Both the position numbers and the translations under genes were made by a program. The notes under the pieces are model-generated. The model searched no databases and was not told where the DNA came from. It was given only the letters and a program-made list of their open reading frames with translations. 64,000 nucleotides of DNA from Solirubrobacter soli DSM 22325 (lineage in GTDB: Bacteria; Actinomycetota; Thermoleophilia; Solirubrobacterales; Solirubrobacteraceae): positions 62,001-126,000 of the forward strand of contig NZ_KE384074.1 in assembly GCF_000423665.1 (NCBI RefSeq), written 5' to 3'. This document shows positions 7,702-17,025 of the stretch, piece by piece; position 1 is the first letter of the stretch; each line of letters begins with the position of its first letter.

Positions 7702-10527
7702 TCACGGAGTCGTGGTGGACAGCGTGAACGTCAGCGTCTTGCTGTACGTACCGGTGCGCAGCGCCTCGTTGGCGCCGACGGCCTGCGAGAACGAGATCGC
7801 GACCGGGTCGTTGGCGACCGGGCCGGAGTACGTCAGCAGGTTCGTCGGAGCGCTCGAGCCGCCCACGTTCGCCAACGCGCCACCCGCGCCGAGCGGGCTC
7901 GTCGCGGCCGCCTGGAGCGCCGCCGCCAGGGAGAACGTGCCGTTGACCAGACGGCCCGTGGCGGTGTTGCTCGGGTCCGAGACGCTCAGCGTCGCGTCAC
8001 CGGCGGACGAGATGACGGTGGCGGACGTGCTCGCCGTGTACGTCTTGCCGACGCCCGGGGTCAGGCCGCCGAACGAGGCCGGCGCCCCCAGCGTGAGCGA
8101 CAGCGTCGCCGGCACGGTGCCGTTCGCGGAGCCAGGGGTGGAGACGGCGCCGAGCAGCACCAGCATCCAGTCCTTGAGCTCCTGGGCCTTGACCTGGACC
8201 TTCGCCCGCGACGCGGCGTCGCCGCTCGCGGGATCCTGCGCGATGGCGCGCAGCGCGTCGATGTCGCTCAGCGACGAGCTGTAGCCGCCCTGCGTGAGCG
8301 TCATGTACTTGGTGAACGCCGCGTCCACGGCGGCGGTGCCGGCCGTGACGGCGCCGGCGGTCAGGCCGCCGGAGGTGCCGAGCGAGGCCAGCAGGCGCTT
8401 GACCTCGATGTGCGTGACGCAGTTGGCCGGCTTCATCCCGGCCGCGGTGAGGATGCCCTGGTAGATGCTCTCGCGGAACCACGGGACGTTCCGGTAGAGC
8501 TCCCAGTTGTGGCCGAGGACCTGCGACCACTCACGGCCGCCGTCGAAGTTCGAGCACCAGACGATCGGGTGATCGCCGCCTTCGATGTTGCCCGAGTTCG
8601 TGCCGACGCCCATCGCGCCCACGTAGGTGGACTCGTTCAGGAGCTGCAGCGGGTGGATGTACCCGCGCGGCTTGCGGTCGAAGTGGTAGAGCTCGTCCGC
8701 GACCGGCACCTTCGTCGCAACGACCGCGGGGGACGTCGACGGATGCGACGGATCCTCGGTGACGACCTCGGCCCAGTAGCAGGAGCCGCAGTCGGTGCCG
8801 AACCCGTTCTGGTTGGCCGGGTGCGAGACGAACAGGCCGCCCAGCAGGTCCTGGTACCAGAGCGGACCGCCGGTCGGGAACTGCCACGTGTGCATCGAGT
8901 CGTTGGCGGCGTGCAACGCGACGTAGCCGCCGCCGTTGTTGATGTAGCCCTTGAACGCCGCGCGCTCGTCGACGACGGTGCCGTCCTTCATCGTGTAGGC
9001 GGCGTTGAAGGTGTTGTTGCCGACCGAGGAGTCGCCGATGATCACGGCGTACTTGGCCAGGTTGGCGGCGCTGGTGAACGGAGTGTCCGGCAGCGACTGG
9101 GTCGGCCAGGACGGGTCCCACAGGTCGACGTCGAAGCCCTTGGCCGCGCCGAGCTCCTGGAGCGTGACCTCGGCGTCCTCGATCGCCGGGTGGCGGAACG
9201 AGCCGTCGTTCTTGTTGGCGATCACGAGCACCTTGAACTTCGCGCCCGGGTTCGCGGTCGGCATCGCCGGCGTCAGGTACGGGTGGCGCGGCTGGCCGGG
9301 GTAGCGCTCGGTGGTGATGCCGAGGCCGTCGACCGTCGGGGCCGGAAGCCCGCGCTGCTGGCGGATGACGTCCTGCGCGTCGGTGACGAACAGGTTGCTG
9401 AGGCTGGTGGTGGTGACCGTCGAGCGGACCTGGGAGACGAAGGCCTCCAGGCCGGCGACGGCGCCGACGGCGTCATTCGCGTCGGCCTTGGCCTTGGCGG
9501 CCGCCAGCGTGGCCTTCAGCGCGGTGGCGTTGGCGGCACCGATCGCCGAGGAGTTGCGGGTGAGCAGCGCGTCGATGTCGGCGAAGGACGTCACGACGTT
9601 GAACGTGAAGGCGACCTTGTTGCCGTTGCCCGCGACATCGGTGAGGCCGAGCGTCCAGGTGTGCTTGCCGAGCGAGAGCTTGGACGGATCGAGCGGCAGC
9701 GGGTAGACCCACGTGCCGTCGAGCCACGTGTCGCGGACCGCGGGCGAGCCCGAGCCGCCGGTGTCGGTGCGGGTCGGCGTGATCGCCGCCGCGCCGTGCC
9801 CGATCTGGTTGTTCGCGCCCACGCCGCTCGGCCAGGCACCGGTCGGCGCCGTGCGATCGATGCGGACGTTGATCACGCGGTAGGGCGGGATCGCCTGGAT
9901 CGCCGCGTTGGCAGCGTGCGCCTTCGTCAGCGGCGACGCGAGCGTCACGTTCGGGTTCGGCGAAGCCGGGTTGCCCGCGATGATCGTCGCGATCTTCACG
10001 GTCTCCTGGTTGTCGCCCGTGTCGATCACGAGCGTGTCACCGGCGGCACGGCCGTTGGTGCTCGACAGGCGGATCGAGGTCGCCCCGACGGCGGCGGCCT
10101 GGTTGAGCGTGGCCGTGGCCGCGACGCCGTTGGCGGCGTTGCCCGCGGCATCCAGCGCGCGGTAGCGGACCGTGGTGTTGCCCTCGGTGTTGAACGACGC
10201 AGTGCCGCTCACCGACTTCCCGGGCGTGATGGCGATGTCCGTCCACGTCGCGCCGTTGTCGGTGGAGTACTGCAGCTTGTCGACACCCACGTCATCGGTG
10301 GCCGTCAGGTTCAGGACCGTTGGCGCGGCCTGCGTGAACCAATCGCTGTTGCCGGTGGACGTGGACGGCGCCGCGGGCGGATTGCCGTTGCGCTGCGCCG
10401 CCGCCGTCGGTGTGAGCGTTCCGACGTTCAACACTGGCGCTGTGGTGTCCGTGCTCTGCGCGAACGCCGATGGAACGACAGCGAGCGCGGCTCCAACCGC
10501 GGCCGCCATCGCGAGCTTGCGATGCAC
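7702..10527 (-). CDS. Secreted ThuA-domain protein with shared C-terminal module
   Basis: 941 residues from a GTG preceded by a strong AGGAGGGGAG site. A signal peptide (MHRKLAMAAAVGAALAVVPS) is followed by a bacterial Ig-like region (residues about 30-310; APVLNVG, VDKLQYSTDNGATWTDIAI, DVAGNGNKVAFTFNV), a helical Ala-rich segment, and a ThuA/trehalose-utilisation-like domain at about 430-690 (FKVLVIANKNDGSFRHPAI; YVALHAANDSMHTWQFPTGG; LLGGLFVSHPANQ). The last ~137 residues are a module shared with three other secreted proteins here, ending KTLTFTLSTTTP. ThuA domains have a class I glutamine-amidotransferase-like fold and are often found on secreted sugar-related proteins. Its position between xylA and a ROK regulator suggests extracellular saccharide handling (inference). 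Confidence 0.85.
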   Translation of the reverse strand: MHRKLAMAAAVGAALAVVPSAFAQSTDTTAPVLNVGTLTPTAAAQRNGNPPAAPSTSTGNSDWFTQAAPTVLNLTATDDVGVDKLQYSTDNGATWTDIAITPGKSVSGTASFNTEGNTTVRYRALDAAGNAANGVAATATLNQAAAVGATSIRLSSTNGRAAGDTLVIDTGDNQETVKIATIIAGNPASPNPNVTLASPLTKAHAANAAIQAIPPYRVINVRIDRTAPTGAWPSGVGANNQIGHGAAAITPTRTDTGGSGSPAVRDTWLDGTWVYPLPLDPSKLSLGKHTWTLGLTDVAGNGNKVAFTFNVVTSFADIDALLTRNSSAIGAANATALKATLAAAKAKADANDAVGAVAGLEAFVSQVRSTVTTTSLSNLFVTDAQDVIRQQRGLPAPTVDGLGITTERYPGQPRHPYLTPAMPTANPGAKFKVLVIANKNDGSFRHPAIEDAEVTLQELGAAKGFDVDLWDPSWPTQSLPDTPFTSAANLAKYAVIIGDSSVGNNTFNAAYTMKDGTVVDERAAFKGYINNGGGYVALHAANDSMHTWQFPTGGPLWYQDLLGGLFVSHPANQNGFGTDCGSCYWAEVVTEDPSHPSTSPAVVATKVPVADELYHFDRKPRGYIHPLQLLNESTYVGAMGVGTNSGNIEGGDHPIVWCSNFDGGREWSQVLGHNWELYRNVPWFRESIYQGILTAAGMKPANCVTHIEVKRLLASLGTSGGLTAGAVTAGTAAVDAAFTKYMTLTQGGYSSSLSDIDALRAIAQDPASGDAASRAKVQVKAQELKDWMLVLLGAVSTPGSANGTVPATLSLTLGAPASFGGLTPGVGKTYTASTSATVISSAGDATLSVSDPSNTATGRLVNGTFSLAAALQAAATSPLGAGGALANVGGSSAPTNLLTYSGPVANDPVAISFSQAVGANEALRTGTYSKTLTFTLSTTTP

Positions 10528-10565
10528 CCTCTCTCCCCTCCTGGAAAAACTGACCCTCGAAATTC

Positions 10566-10599
10566 GACCGGCGCGCCAACTAAATACGGCGCGCCGGTC
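10566..10599. repeat. Perfect 12-bp inverted repeat (xylA terminator or operator)
   Basis: Arms gaccggcgcgcc (10566-10577) and ggcgcgccggtc (10588-10599) flank a 10-base A/T-rich loop. The element lies 13 bases after the xylA stop and 39 bases before the ThuA-domain start, both on the minus strand. It could terminate the xylBA transcript, or act as an operator, since the candidate -10 of the next gene falls in the loop. Confidence 0.6.
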
Positions 10600-10607
10600 T
10601 CTGTCAA
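10579..10607 (-). promoter_or_regulatory. Candidate promoter of the ThuA-domain gene
   Basis: On the minus strand, TTGACA (10607-10602) is separated by 17 bases from TTTAGT (10584-10579), a good -35 and a moderate -10. The start codon lies 51 bases further on. The spacer is largely one arm of the inverted repeat, so a protein bound there would block RNA polymerase. Confidence 0.4.
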
Positions 10608-10611
10608 GCGT

Positions 10612-11790
10612 TTACCGCACGCCGAGGAGCACATCGACGAGAAGCTGGTCGAGCTTCTCGTTGAAATACCCCCGTTCGGCCAGGGCGTCGAGCTCCCAGG
10701 CCTCGTTCTTGAGCGCCTCGGCCTCGTCACCCTCGACGGACGCGAGCGCGAGCTCGGGTGTCGAGGCGGCCGCGAAGGCCTCCTGGACCTCGGGCAGCGA
10801 GTCGAAGTGGCGCGCCAGCTCGGCGAGCCGGCGGTAGGTCGACATGCAGCCGCGGGCGAAGTCCCAGACGCCGTCGGCGTTCTCGTTGCGGTACGAGTGC
10901 GCATCGAAGTGCAGCGGGCCGGCGTAGCCCGCGCGCTCGAGCAGCCGGACCAGGAGGAAGTTCTCCTTCAGGTCCTCGGCGCCGAAGCGGAAATCCTGGT
11001 CGTAGCGGCCGATCCGCTGCCCGTTGAGGTCGATGTGGAAGAGCTTCCCGGCCCACAGCGCCTGGCCGATCGCGTGGTGGAAGCTGAGCCCCGCCATCGT
11101 CTCGTGCGCGACCTCGGGGTTCACGCCGACCATCTCAGGACGGTCGAGCGTCTCGATGAAGTGCAGCGCGTGCCCGACCGTCGGCAGGAAGATGTCCCCG
11201 CGCGGCTCGTTGGGCTTGGGCTCCATCGCGAAGCGCAGGTCGTAGTCGTTGGCGACGACGTAGTCCGAGAGGACGTTGATCGCCTCGCGGTAGCGCTCGA
11301 GCGCGTCGCGCGGGTCCTTCGCGACACCCGCCTCGGTGCCCTCGCGGCCGCCCCAGAAGACGTAGACCTCGGCGCCCAGCTCGGCGGCGATGTCGATGAA
11401 GTTCATCGCCTTGCCGATCGCCGCGCGACGGACCTTCCTGTCATTGGACGTGAAGGCTCCGTCCTTAAATGCCGGGTGACCGAACAAATTCGTCGTCGCC
11501 ATTCCCACACCCATGCCCGTGGACTCGAGTGCGGCCTTGAAACGGTCCACGATCTGACGACGTTCAGCCGCCGACACGCCCCACGGGATCAGGTCGTCGT
11601 CGTGCAGCGAGACGCCCCAGGCGCCGAGCTCCGCCAGCTTGTGCACGGAGTCGACCGGGTCGACCGGCTCGCGGGTGGGGCCGCCGAACGGGTCACGGCC
11701 AGGGTTCCCGACGGTCCACAGCCCGAAGGTAAATCGATGCGCTGGCCGGTCGTGCTCCACCGGGGCGGTCTGATCCAGCGTGGCCGTCAT
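10612..11790 (-). CDS. xylA: Xylose isomerase
   Basis: 392 residues. Interconverts D-xylose and D-xylulose (and D-glucose/D-fructose). The sequence has the family's [17 protein letters not shown] opening, the metal- and substrate-site segments [12 protein letters not shown] and [20 protein letters not shown] (metal-ligand Glu), [21 protein letters not shown] and [11 protein letters not shown]. The length suits the actinobacterial type. The start is the ATG at 11790, preceded by AGAGGAGA; it overlaps the xylB stop by four bases (ATGA), so the two are translationally coupled. xylB is transcribed first. A large inverted repeat follows the stop. Confidence 0.96.
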   Translation of the reverse strand: MTATLDQTAPVEHDRPAHRFTFGLWTVGNPGRDPFGGPTREPVDPVDSVHKLAELGAWGVSLHDDDLIPWGVSAAERRQIVDRFKAALESTGMGVGMATTNLFGHPAFKDGAFTSNDRKVRRAAIGKAMNFIDIAAELGAEVYVFWGGREGTEAGVAKDPRDALERYREAINVLSDYVVANDYDLRFAMEPKPNEPRGDIFLPTVGHALHFIETLDRPEMVGVNPEVAHETMAGLSFHHAIGQALWAGKLFHIDLNGQRIGRYDQDFRFGAEDLKENFLLVRLLERAGYAGPLHFDAHSYRNENADGVWDFARGCMSTYRRLAELARHFDSLPEVQEAFAAASTPELALASVEGDEAEALKNEAWELDALAERGYFNEKLDQLLVDVLLGVR

Positions 11791-13232
11791 CGGGATGTCT
11801 CCTCTGTATTTGCCTGCAAAGCCGGGTAAAGCGCCCGGTAGCGCTCCCGCAACTCTCGGTACGGGTCGATCCATTCGGCGACGGGCTGCACCTCGGAATG
11901 GGTGCGCACGCACGCCGCGACGGCCTCGTGGACGTCGCTCCAGAGCCCGCCGGCCACGCCGCCGAGCAGCGCGGCGCCGTAGGCCGCGCCCTCCTCCACC
12001 GCGAGCCGCTCCAGCGGGATCTCGAGCACCGAGGCCACGATCTTCAGCCACAGCTCCGAACGCGCCCCGCCGCCGGACACGCGCCCGCGCTCGCCGCCGC
12101 CCACCAGGTCGAAGGAGTCGCGCAGCCCGCACGCGACGCCCTCCAGCACGGCACGCGTCAGCGCGCCGCGGTCGTGACGGATCTCCAACCCCGTGAACGC
12201 GCCGCGAGCGTCGGGGTCGGCGTGCGGCGTGCGCTCGCCCGTGAGGTAGGGCAGGAACGTCAGACCCTCCGTCCCCGGTCCCCACTTCTCGGCCTCGGCC
12301 GTCAGCTCGGGGTACGTCCCGCCGACGACGTTGCGCAGCCACGCCAGCGAGCCCGCCGCCGACAGCATCACGCCCATCTGGTGCCAGGCACCCGGGACGG
12401 CGTGACAGAACGCGTGGACACGCGCCTGCGGGTCGGCCCGGTACTCGGGTAGCGCCGCGAAGACGACGCCGGACGTGCCCATCGCCACTGACAGCGGCCC
12501 GGGGCGGTCGACGCCGACGCCCAACCCGCCCGCGGCCTGATCGCCCGCGCCCGCCGCGACCGCGACGCCGCCCGGCGTCCGCCCGGAGACGTCCGGCGAC
12601 TCGAGCACGGTCGGCAGCCAGGCGGGATCGACCTCGAGGATGTCCAGCACCTCGTCGCTCCAGCGCCGCTGCGCGACGTCCAGCCACAACGTCCCGGACG
12701 CGTCGGCGACGTCGATCGCGTGCTCGCCCGTGAGCTTCAGGCGTACGTAGTCCTTGGGCAGCATCACGTGCGCGATCTGCCTGTAGGTCTCGGGCTCGTG
12801 CTTTTGCAGCCACAGCAGCTTCGGGGCGGTGAAGCCCGTCAGCGCGCGGTTGCCGGTCAGCTCGACCAGGCGGTCGAAGCCGACGCGCTCCTCGATCTCA
12901 GCGCACTCGGCACCCGTGCGCTGGTCGTTCCAGAGGATCGCGGGACGGATGGGCCGATCGCTCGAATCGAGCGTGACCAGGCCGTGCATCTGGCCTGAAA
13001 GGCCGATTCCGGCGACGCCGTCGGTGAGACCGTCAAGCGCCTTCTCAGTCGCTTCCCACCAATCGTCAGGATTCTGTTCCGACCAGCCCGGCTTAGGTGT
13101 CGAGAGCGGGTACGGCACTTCGCGGCGCTCGAGGACCTCGCCGTCTTCGGCCACTGCGATGACCTTCACCGCGGAGGTTCCGACGTCGATGCCAACGGCC
13201 ACGCGTGACAAGTTTTGAAGAGTCTTCGTCAT
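11787..13232 (-). CDS. xylB: Xylulokinase
   Basis: 481 residues, FGGY carbohydrate kinase. Phosphorylates D-xylulose to xylulose 5-phosphate for the pentose phosphate pathway. N-terminal ATPase motif [52 protein letters not shown]; the C-terminal lobe has [14 protein letters not shown] and [19 protein letters not shown]. The ATG at 13232 ([16 protein letters not shown]) is preferred over an upstream ATG that would extend into the divergent promoter region. First gene of the xylBA unit, divergent from the flavin-oxidase operon. Confidence 0.95.
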   Translation of the reverse strand: MTKTLQNLSRVAVGIDVGTSAVKVIAVAEDGEVLERREVPYPLSTPKPGWSEQNPDDWWEATEKALDGLTDGVAGIGLSGQMHGLVTLDSSDRPIRPAILWNDQRTGAECAEIEERVGFDRLVELTGNRALTGFTAPKLLWLQKHEPETYRQIAHVMLPKDYVRLKLTGEHAIDVADASGTLWLDVAQRRWSDEVLDILEVDPAWLPTVLESPDVSGRTPGGVAVAAGAGDQAAGGLGVGVDRPGPLSVAMGTSGVVFAALPEYRADPQARVHAFCHAVPGAWHQMGVMLSAAGSLAWLRNVVGGTYPELTAEAEKWGPGTEGLTFLPYLTGERTPHADPDARGAFTGLEIRHDRGALTRAVLEGVACGLRDSFDLVGGGERGRVSGGGARSELWLKIVASVLEIPLERLAVEEGAAYGAALLGGVAGGLWSDVHEAVAACVRTHSEVQPVAEWIDPYRELRERYRALYPALQANTEETSR

Positions 13233-13278
13233 GCCCTTGACAGCAATTGAAGGGTAATGCAAGCTCCGTTGTCAATAG
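13233..13278. promoter_or_regulatory. Divergent control region between xylB and the oxidase operon
   Basis: Only 46 bases separate the two starts. TTGACA occurs on each strand, at 13237-13242 (+) and 13275-13270 (-), forming an inverted pair facing each other. Each could be a -35 hexamer or half of an operator. Convincing -10 boxes are not seen (TTCAAT on the minus strand is the nearest). The same 8-mer CTTGACAG recurs upstream of the ThuA-domain gene. A shared operator for the ROK or DeoR regulator is plausible. Confidence 0.45.
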
Positions 13279-14703
13279 ATGAAGTCTTCTGTTACGCAGC
13301 TGGTCGAGCTTGCGCCCGCGCTCGCCGCGGTCCTCGGTGCTGACTCGGTTCACACGAGTGATGCACAGCTTGACGCCTACACCGCCGACACGTATTGGCC
13401 GGCCATCTCGGCGCGGGCGAACGGCACCCCGCTGGGGCGCCCGGACGTGGTCGCGATCCCGCGTACGGAGGACGACGTCGCCGCGGCTCTCCGGGTCGCG
13501 GCCGCCTACAACGTGCCGGTCGTCGCCTGGGGCGGCGGGTCCGGCACCCAGGGCGGGTCCGTCCCGGTCCACGGCGGCCTGGTGATCGACCTGCGCGCGC
13601 TCGACCAGATCATCGAGATCGACGAGCGCTCGATGACGGTCACCGCGCAGGCGGGCGTGAACGGGCGCCGGCTCGAGCAGGAGCTCAACGCACGCGGTCT
13701 GATGCTCCCCCACTATCCGGCCTCGTCGGAGTGGGCGACCGTCGGCGGCTACGTCGCCGCGCGCGGCTCGGGGGTGCTCTCGACCCGGTACGGCAAGATC
13801 GAGGATCTCGTGCTCTCGCTGCGGGTCGCGCTGGCCGGCGGCGAGCTGATCGACACCGTCTCGGTCCCGCGCCACGCGGTCGGGCCTGAGCTCACGCAGC
13901 TGTTCGTCGGCAGCGAGGGGACGCTGGGGATCATCACGCGAGCGACCCTCGAGATCGTCCCGCTGCCGCCCGAGCGGCGCTTCCTGACGCTGCAGTTCCC
14001 GAATGTCGCAGCCGGCATCGAGGCCTTCCGGTCCGCTTTGGCCGCCGGCTACCGGCCGTCCGTCATCCGCATGTACGACGAGGAGGCGACGGCACGCACG
14101 TTCGCCCCCGTCGTCGGCGAAGACCTCGCCGGGGTCTGCGCCGTCGTGTGCTGCGAGGGCGAGGCGGCCGCGGTTTCCGTGGAGGGGTCCCGCACAGTCG
14201 AGCTCGCACGCGCGGTGGGCGCGCGCGAGCTCGACCCTGCGCTCGCGCAGCGCTGGTGGGACCGCCGCTACGAGTTCTACAAGCCGCCCCACCACCCGGA
14301 GCTGCCGTCGATCTGGGGCACGATCGACGTGGTCGCGACGTACACGAACATCATCGGCGTCCACGAGGCGCTCAAGACCGCCGTGCGCGACCGCTACGCC
14401 GACCGCGGGCTCCAGCTGCGGATGCACTTCTCGCACTGGTACCGCTGGGGCACGATGATCTACGCGCGGTTCCTGATCCCGGACGGCGGCGACGACGCGC
14501 TGACGTTGCACGATCAGATCTGGGAGGACGGCATCACCTCCGTCCTGGCCGCGGGCGGCGTGATGAACGATCACCACGGCGTCGGCCTCAAGCTCGCTCC
14601 CTACATGGCCGCCCAACACGGCCCTGCGCTGGATGTCCTGAGACGCGTCAAGACGGCGCTCGATCCGACCGGCATCATGAACCCAGGCAAGCTGGGTCTC
14701 TGA
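13279..14703 (+). CDS. FAD-linked oxidase (glycolate oxidase / D-lactate dehydrogenase type)
   Basis: 474 residues. An N-terminal PCMH-type FAD-binding domain (VVAWGGGSGTQGGSVPVHGG; LEQELNARGLMLPHYPASSE; GPELTQLFVGSEGTLGIITR) is followed by an FAD-oxidase C-terminal domain ending DPTGIMNPGKLGL. The family oxidises 2-hydroxy acids or related alcohols; an alkyl-DHAP-synthase-like member is also possible (FYKPPHHPELPSIWGTID). No Fe-S or membrane domain is present. It opens an operon of sugar-metabolism genes, which suggests oxidation of a sugar acid or polyol, but the substrate cannot be read from the sequence. It starts 47 bases from xylB on the other strand. Confidence 0.85.
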   Translation: MKSSVTQLVELAPALAAVLGADSVHTSDAQLDAYTADTYWPAISARANGTPLGRPDVVAIPRTEDDVAAALRVAAAYNVPVVAWGGGSGTQGGSVPVHGGLVIDLRALDQIIEIDERSMTVTAQAGVNGRRLEQELNARGLMLPHYPASSEWATVGGYVAARGSGVLSTRYGKIEDLVLSLRVALAGGELIDTVSVPRHAVGPELTQLFVGSEGTLGIITRATLEIVPLPPERRFLTLQFPNVAAGIEAFRSALAAGYRPSVIRMYDEEATARTFAPVVGEDLAGVCAVVCCEGEAAAVSVEGSRTVELARAVGARELDPALAQRWWDRRYEFYKPPHHPELPSIWGTIDVVATYTNIIGVHEALKTAVRDRYADRGLQLRMHFSHWYRWGTMIYARFLIPDGGDDALTLHDQIWEDGITSVLAAGGVMNDHHGVGLKLAPYMAAQHGPALDVLRRVKTALDPTGIMNPGKLGL

Positions 14704-14717
14704 TGGAGGAGAGAGCG

Positions 14718-15632
14718 ATGGCGATCAAGGTGTCCATGCACAACTGGATGCGGCCTGAGCCGCTCGAGCACACGATCAAGCGGCTCGCGCGGCTCGGCTA
14801 CGACGGGATCGAGATCTCGGGCGAGCCGCAGGCGTACGACGTCGCCGAGGTCCGCGGCATGCTCGATGCCAACGGGCTCGACTGCTGGGGCGCGGTGACG
14901 CTGATGACCGCGGGCCGCGACCTGCTCGACCAGGACCCATACGTACGCATGGGCTCGGTCGAGTACGTGAAGGACTGCCTGAGCTTCGTCGCCGAGCTCG
15001 GCGGCAAGATCGTCACCGTGGTCCCGTCGACGGTCGGCAAGACCGTCCCGATGGCCTCGCCCGCCGAGGAATGGACCTGGGCCGTGGAGTCGCTCAAGCG
15101 CTGCCAGGAGCACGCCGAGTCCGTCGGCGTGCGGATCGCGCTCGAGCCGCTCAACCGCTTCGAGACCTACTTCCTGAACCGCTGCGAGCAGGCCGTCGCG
15201 CTGGCCGACGCCGTCGGCGGCGACATCGGGATCGCGCTCGACGCGTTCCATATGAACATCGAGGAGTCCGACCTGCTGGGCGCGATCCGCGCCGCGGGCG
15301 ACCGCCTCGCCGACTTCCACGTCGCCGACAACAACCGCATGCCGCCGGGCTACGGCGCGCTCGACTGGGACGCGATCGTCCGCGAGCTGGTCGGGATCGG
15401 CTACGACGGTCACATGACGGTCGAGTTCGTCGCCTCCGTCGACCGCAGCATCATCTCCGAGCGCACCGAGATCGGCGACGCGTCCGAGGCCGGTGGCGGC
15501 GTCGCGATGGAGAAGTTCCTGCGCGATCACTCGACCGGCGCCGTGCCGGAGTCCTACTACGACCGCTACGCAGAGGACTCCGTGGCGCGCCTGCGCGCGG
15601 CGTTCGCGGCCAACGCGGCGCCGGCGGTCTGA
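14718..15632 (+). CDS. Sugar phosphate isomerase/epimerase (TIM barrel, AP-endonuclease-2 fold)
   Basis: 304 residues. A xylose-isomerase-like TIM barrel: LARLGYDGIEISGE near the start, ALEPLNRFETYFLNRCEQA (metal-ligand Glu), IALDAFHMNIEE, FHVADNNRMPPGYGALDW and MTVEFVASVDR. This pattern resembles D-psicose/D-tagatose 3-epimerases and related keto-sugar isomerases. The ATG at 14718 has GGAGGAG five bases upstream; an earlier ATG at 14703 overlaps the previous stop (TGATG) and lacks a site. Co-directional with the oxidase. Exact sugar unknown. Confidence 0.85.
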   Translation: MAIKVSMHNWMRPEPLEHTIKRLARLGYDGIEISGEPQAYDVAEVRGMLDANGLDCWGAVTLMTAGRDLLDQDPYVRMGSVEYVKDCLSFVAELGGKIVTVVPSTVGKTVPMASPAEEWTWAVESLKRCQEHAESVGVRIALEPLNRFETYFLNRCEQAVALADAVGGDIGIALDAFHMNIEESDLLGAIRAAGDRLADFHVADNNRMPPGYGALDWDAIVRELVGIGYDGHMTVEFVASVDRSIISERTEIGDASEAGGGVAMEKFLRDHSTGAVPESYYDRYAEDSVARLRAAFAANAAPAV

Positions 15633-15633
15633 T

Positions 15634-15791
15634 GACCGGCTACGAAGCTACGGCGGATCGTCCGGCGGAGGCAACGGTCGTCGCTGCCCGCGGCGGTCGC
15701 CGCTGGCGTACTGGTGGTCCGGGGGCGGCGGCCGCCGCCCGGCAGCGGCGGGCGGGGCACGGCGGAATCCGTCGTAGCGCCGGAGGCGGTC
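15634..15791. repeat. Long imperfect hairpin element between operon genes
   Basis: The 163-base gap between two tightly spaced operon genes is one large imperfect inverted repeat. Outer pairs are gaccg (15634-15638) with cggtc (15787-15791); gctacggcggat (15647-15658) with atccgtcgtagc (15767-15778), 11 of 12 matching; and cgctgcc (15682-15688) with ggcagcg (15741-15747), continuing inward through GC-rich pairing. It could be a REP/MITE-like insertion or an mRNA-processing structure setting relative expression inside the operon. A 54-codon frame across it looks non-coding. Confidence 0.55.
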
Positions 15792-15795
15792 ATTG

Positions 15796-17025
15796 ATGCC
15801 GAAGGTCGCGCTCATCGGCACGCTCGACACCAAGGGTGACGAGATCGCATACGTGCGCGACCGGCTGGCGGCGCTCGGGGTGGGCGCCGTCGTCATCGAC
15901 TCCGGCATCCTCGGCGAGGGCACGATCACCGCCGACATCAGCCGCCGCGCGGTCGCGCGCGCGGGCGGCCACGACCTCGACGACGTGCGGGCCGCGGGCT
16001 CGCGCGGGGCCGCGGTCGCGCTCATGCGCGAGGGCGTGCGCGAGGTCGTCGTCCGCGAGTTCGCCGCAGGGCGCGTCCACGGGGTGCTGTGCCTCGGCGG
16101 GGCCGAGGGCGGCCTGCTCGGCGCGCCGGCGATGCAGGCGCTGCCGGTCGGGGTGCCGAAGCTGCTGGTCTCCCCCGTCGCGTCCGGCCGCCGCCGGTTC
16201 GGCGACTTCGTGGGCGAGAGCGACGTCTGCGTGATGCACTCGGTGGTCGACATCCTCGGCCTGAACGGGATCTCGCGACCGATCTTCGACAACGCCGCAG
16301 CAGCGATGGCCGGCATGGTCAAGGACGCCGGGTCCGCGCTCGGCACGCTCGGCGAGCACTGCGTGGGGATCACGATGCTCGGCCAGACCACGCCCGGCGT
16401 CATGCGCCTGCGCGAGCGGCTGATCGAGGCGGGGCACGAGCCGGTCGTCTTCCACGCCAACGGCGTCGGCGGACCCGCGATGGAGCACCTCTGCGAGGAG
16501 GGCGCGATCCAAGGCGTCGTCGACTACACGCTCTCCGAGCTCGCCAACTCGCTGCTGAACGGCATCCACTCGACCGGCCCGGACCGGCTGCGCGTCGCCG
16601 GCCGCCTCGGTCTCCCGCAGGTGGTCGTCCCCGGCTGCGTGGACTTCTTCAACCAGGGGCCGCGCGACACCGTCCCCGAGCGCTACCGCGACCGCAAGAG
16701 CTACTTCCACAACCCGGTGGCGACGCTCGTGCGGCTCACGCGCGACGAGGAGGCCGAGCTCGGCGCGCTCGTCGCCGAGCGGCTGAACGAGTCGACCGGG
16801 CCGGTCCGCGTGGTCGCGCCCACGCGCGGGTTCTCACTGGCCGACGCGGAAGGCGGGGACCTGTGGGACCCCGTCGCCGACGGCGCCTTCCTGGACGCGC
16901 TGGCCGGCGGCCTGCGCCCGGGCATCCCGTTCGAAGCCCTCGACGCCCACGTCGACGACGACGCGTTCGCCGACGTCGTCGCGGAGCGTTACCTGTCCCT
17001 CGTCTCGGAGACCGCCGATGTCTGA
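15796..17025 (+). CDS. Tm-1-like / UPF0261 family protein
   Basis: 409 residues from the ATG at 15796, with GGAGG nine bases upstream. The N-terminus KVALIGTLDTKGDEIAYVRD and the segments VLCLGGAEGGLLGAPAM, LLVSPVASGRRRFGDFVGES, FHANGVGGPAMEHLCEEGAI, VVPGCVDFFNQGPRDTVPER and KSYFHNPVATLVRLTRDE are characteristic of UPF0261, the family that includes the ATP-binding domain of the tomato Tm-1 resistance protein. Bacterial members have no settled reaction, but they recur in carbohydrate-catabolic operons. It overlaps the creatininase gene by eight bases. Confidence 0.88.
   Translation: MPKVALIGTLDTKGDEIAYVRDRLAALGVGAVVIDSGILGEGTITADISRRAVARAGGHDLDDVRAAGSRGAAVALMREGVREVVVREFAAGRVHGVLCLGGAEGGLLGAPAMQALPVGVPKLLVSPVASGRRRFGDFVGESDVCVMHSVVDILGLNGISRPIFDNAAAAMAGMVKDAGSALGTLGEHCVGITMLGQTTPGVMRLRERLIEAGHEPVVFHANGVGGPAMEHLCEEGAIQGVVDYTLSELANSLLNGIHSTGPDRLRVAGRLGLPQVVVPGCVDFFNQGPRDTVPERYRDRKSYFHNPVATLVRLTRDEEAELGALVAERLNESTGPVRVVAPTRGFSLADAEGGDLWDPVADGAFLDALAGGLRPGIPFEALDAHVDDDAFADVVAERYLSLVSETADV

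Noticed and set aside
8410-11829. 1139-residue plus-strand open frame
   Set aside because: Antisense to the ThuA-domain gene and xylA, both convincing; composition is that of a shadow frame.
11791-12813. Upstream extension of xylA
   Set aside because: It would cover two-thirds of xylB in another frame; the ATG at 11790 has a good ribosome site and gives the normal length.
15632-15796. 54-codon gene between the isomerase and UPF0261 genes
   Set aside because: The sequence is a long inverted repeat whose translation is low-complexity Arg/Gly/Ala, with no ribosome site of its own.
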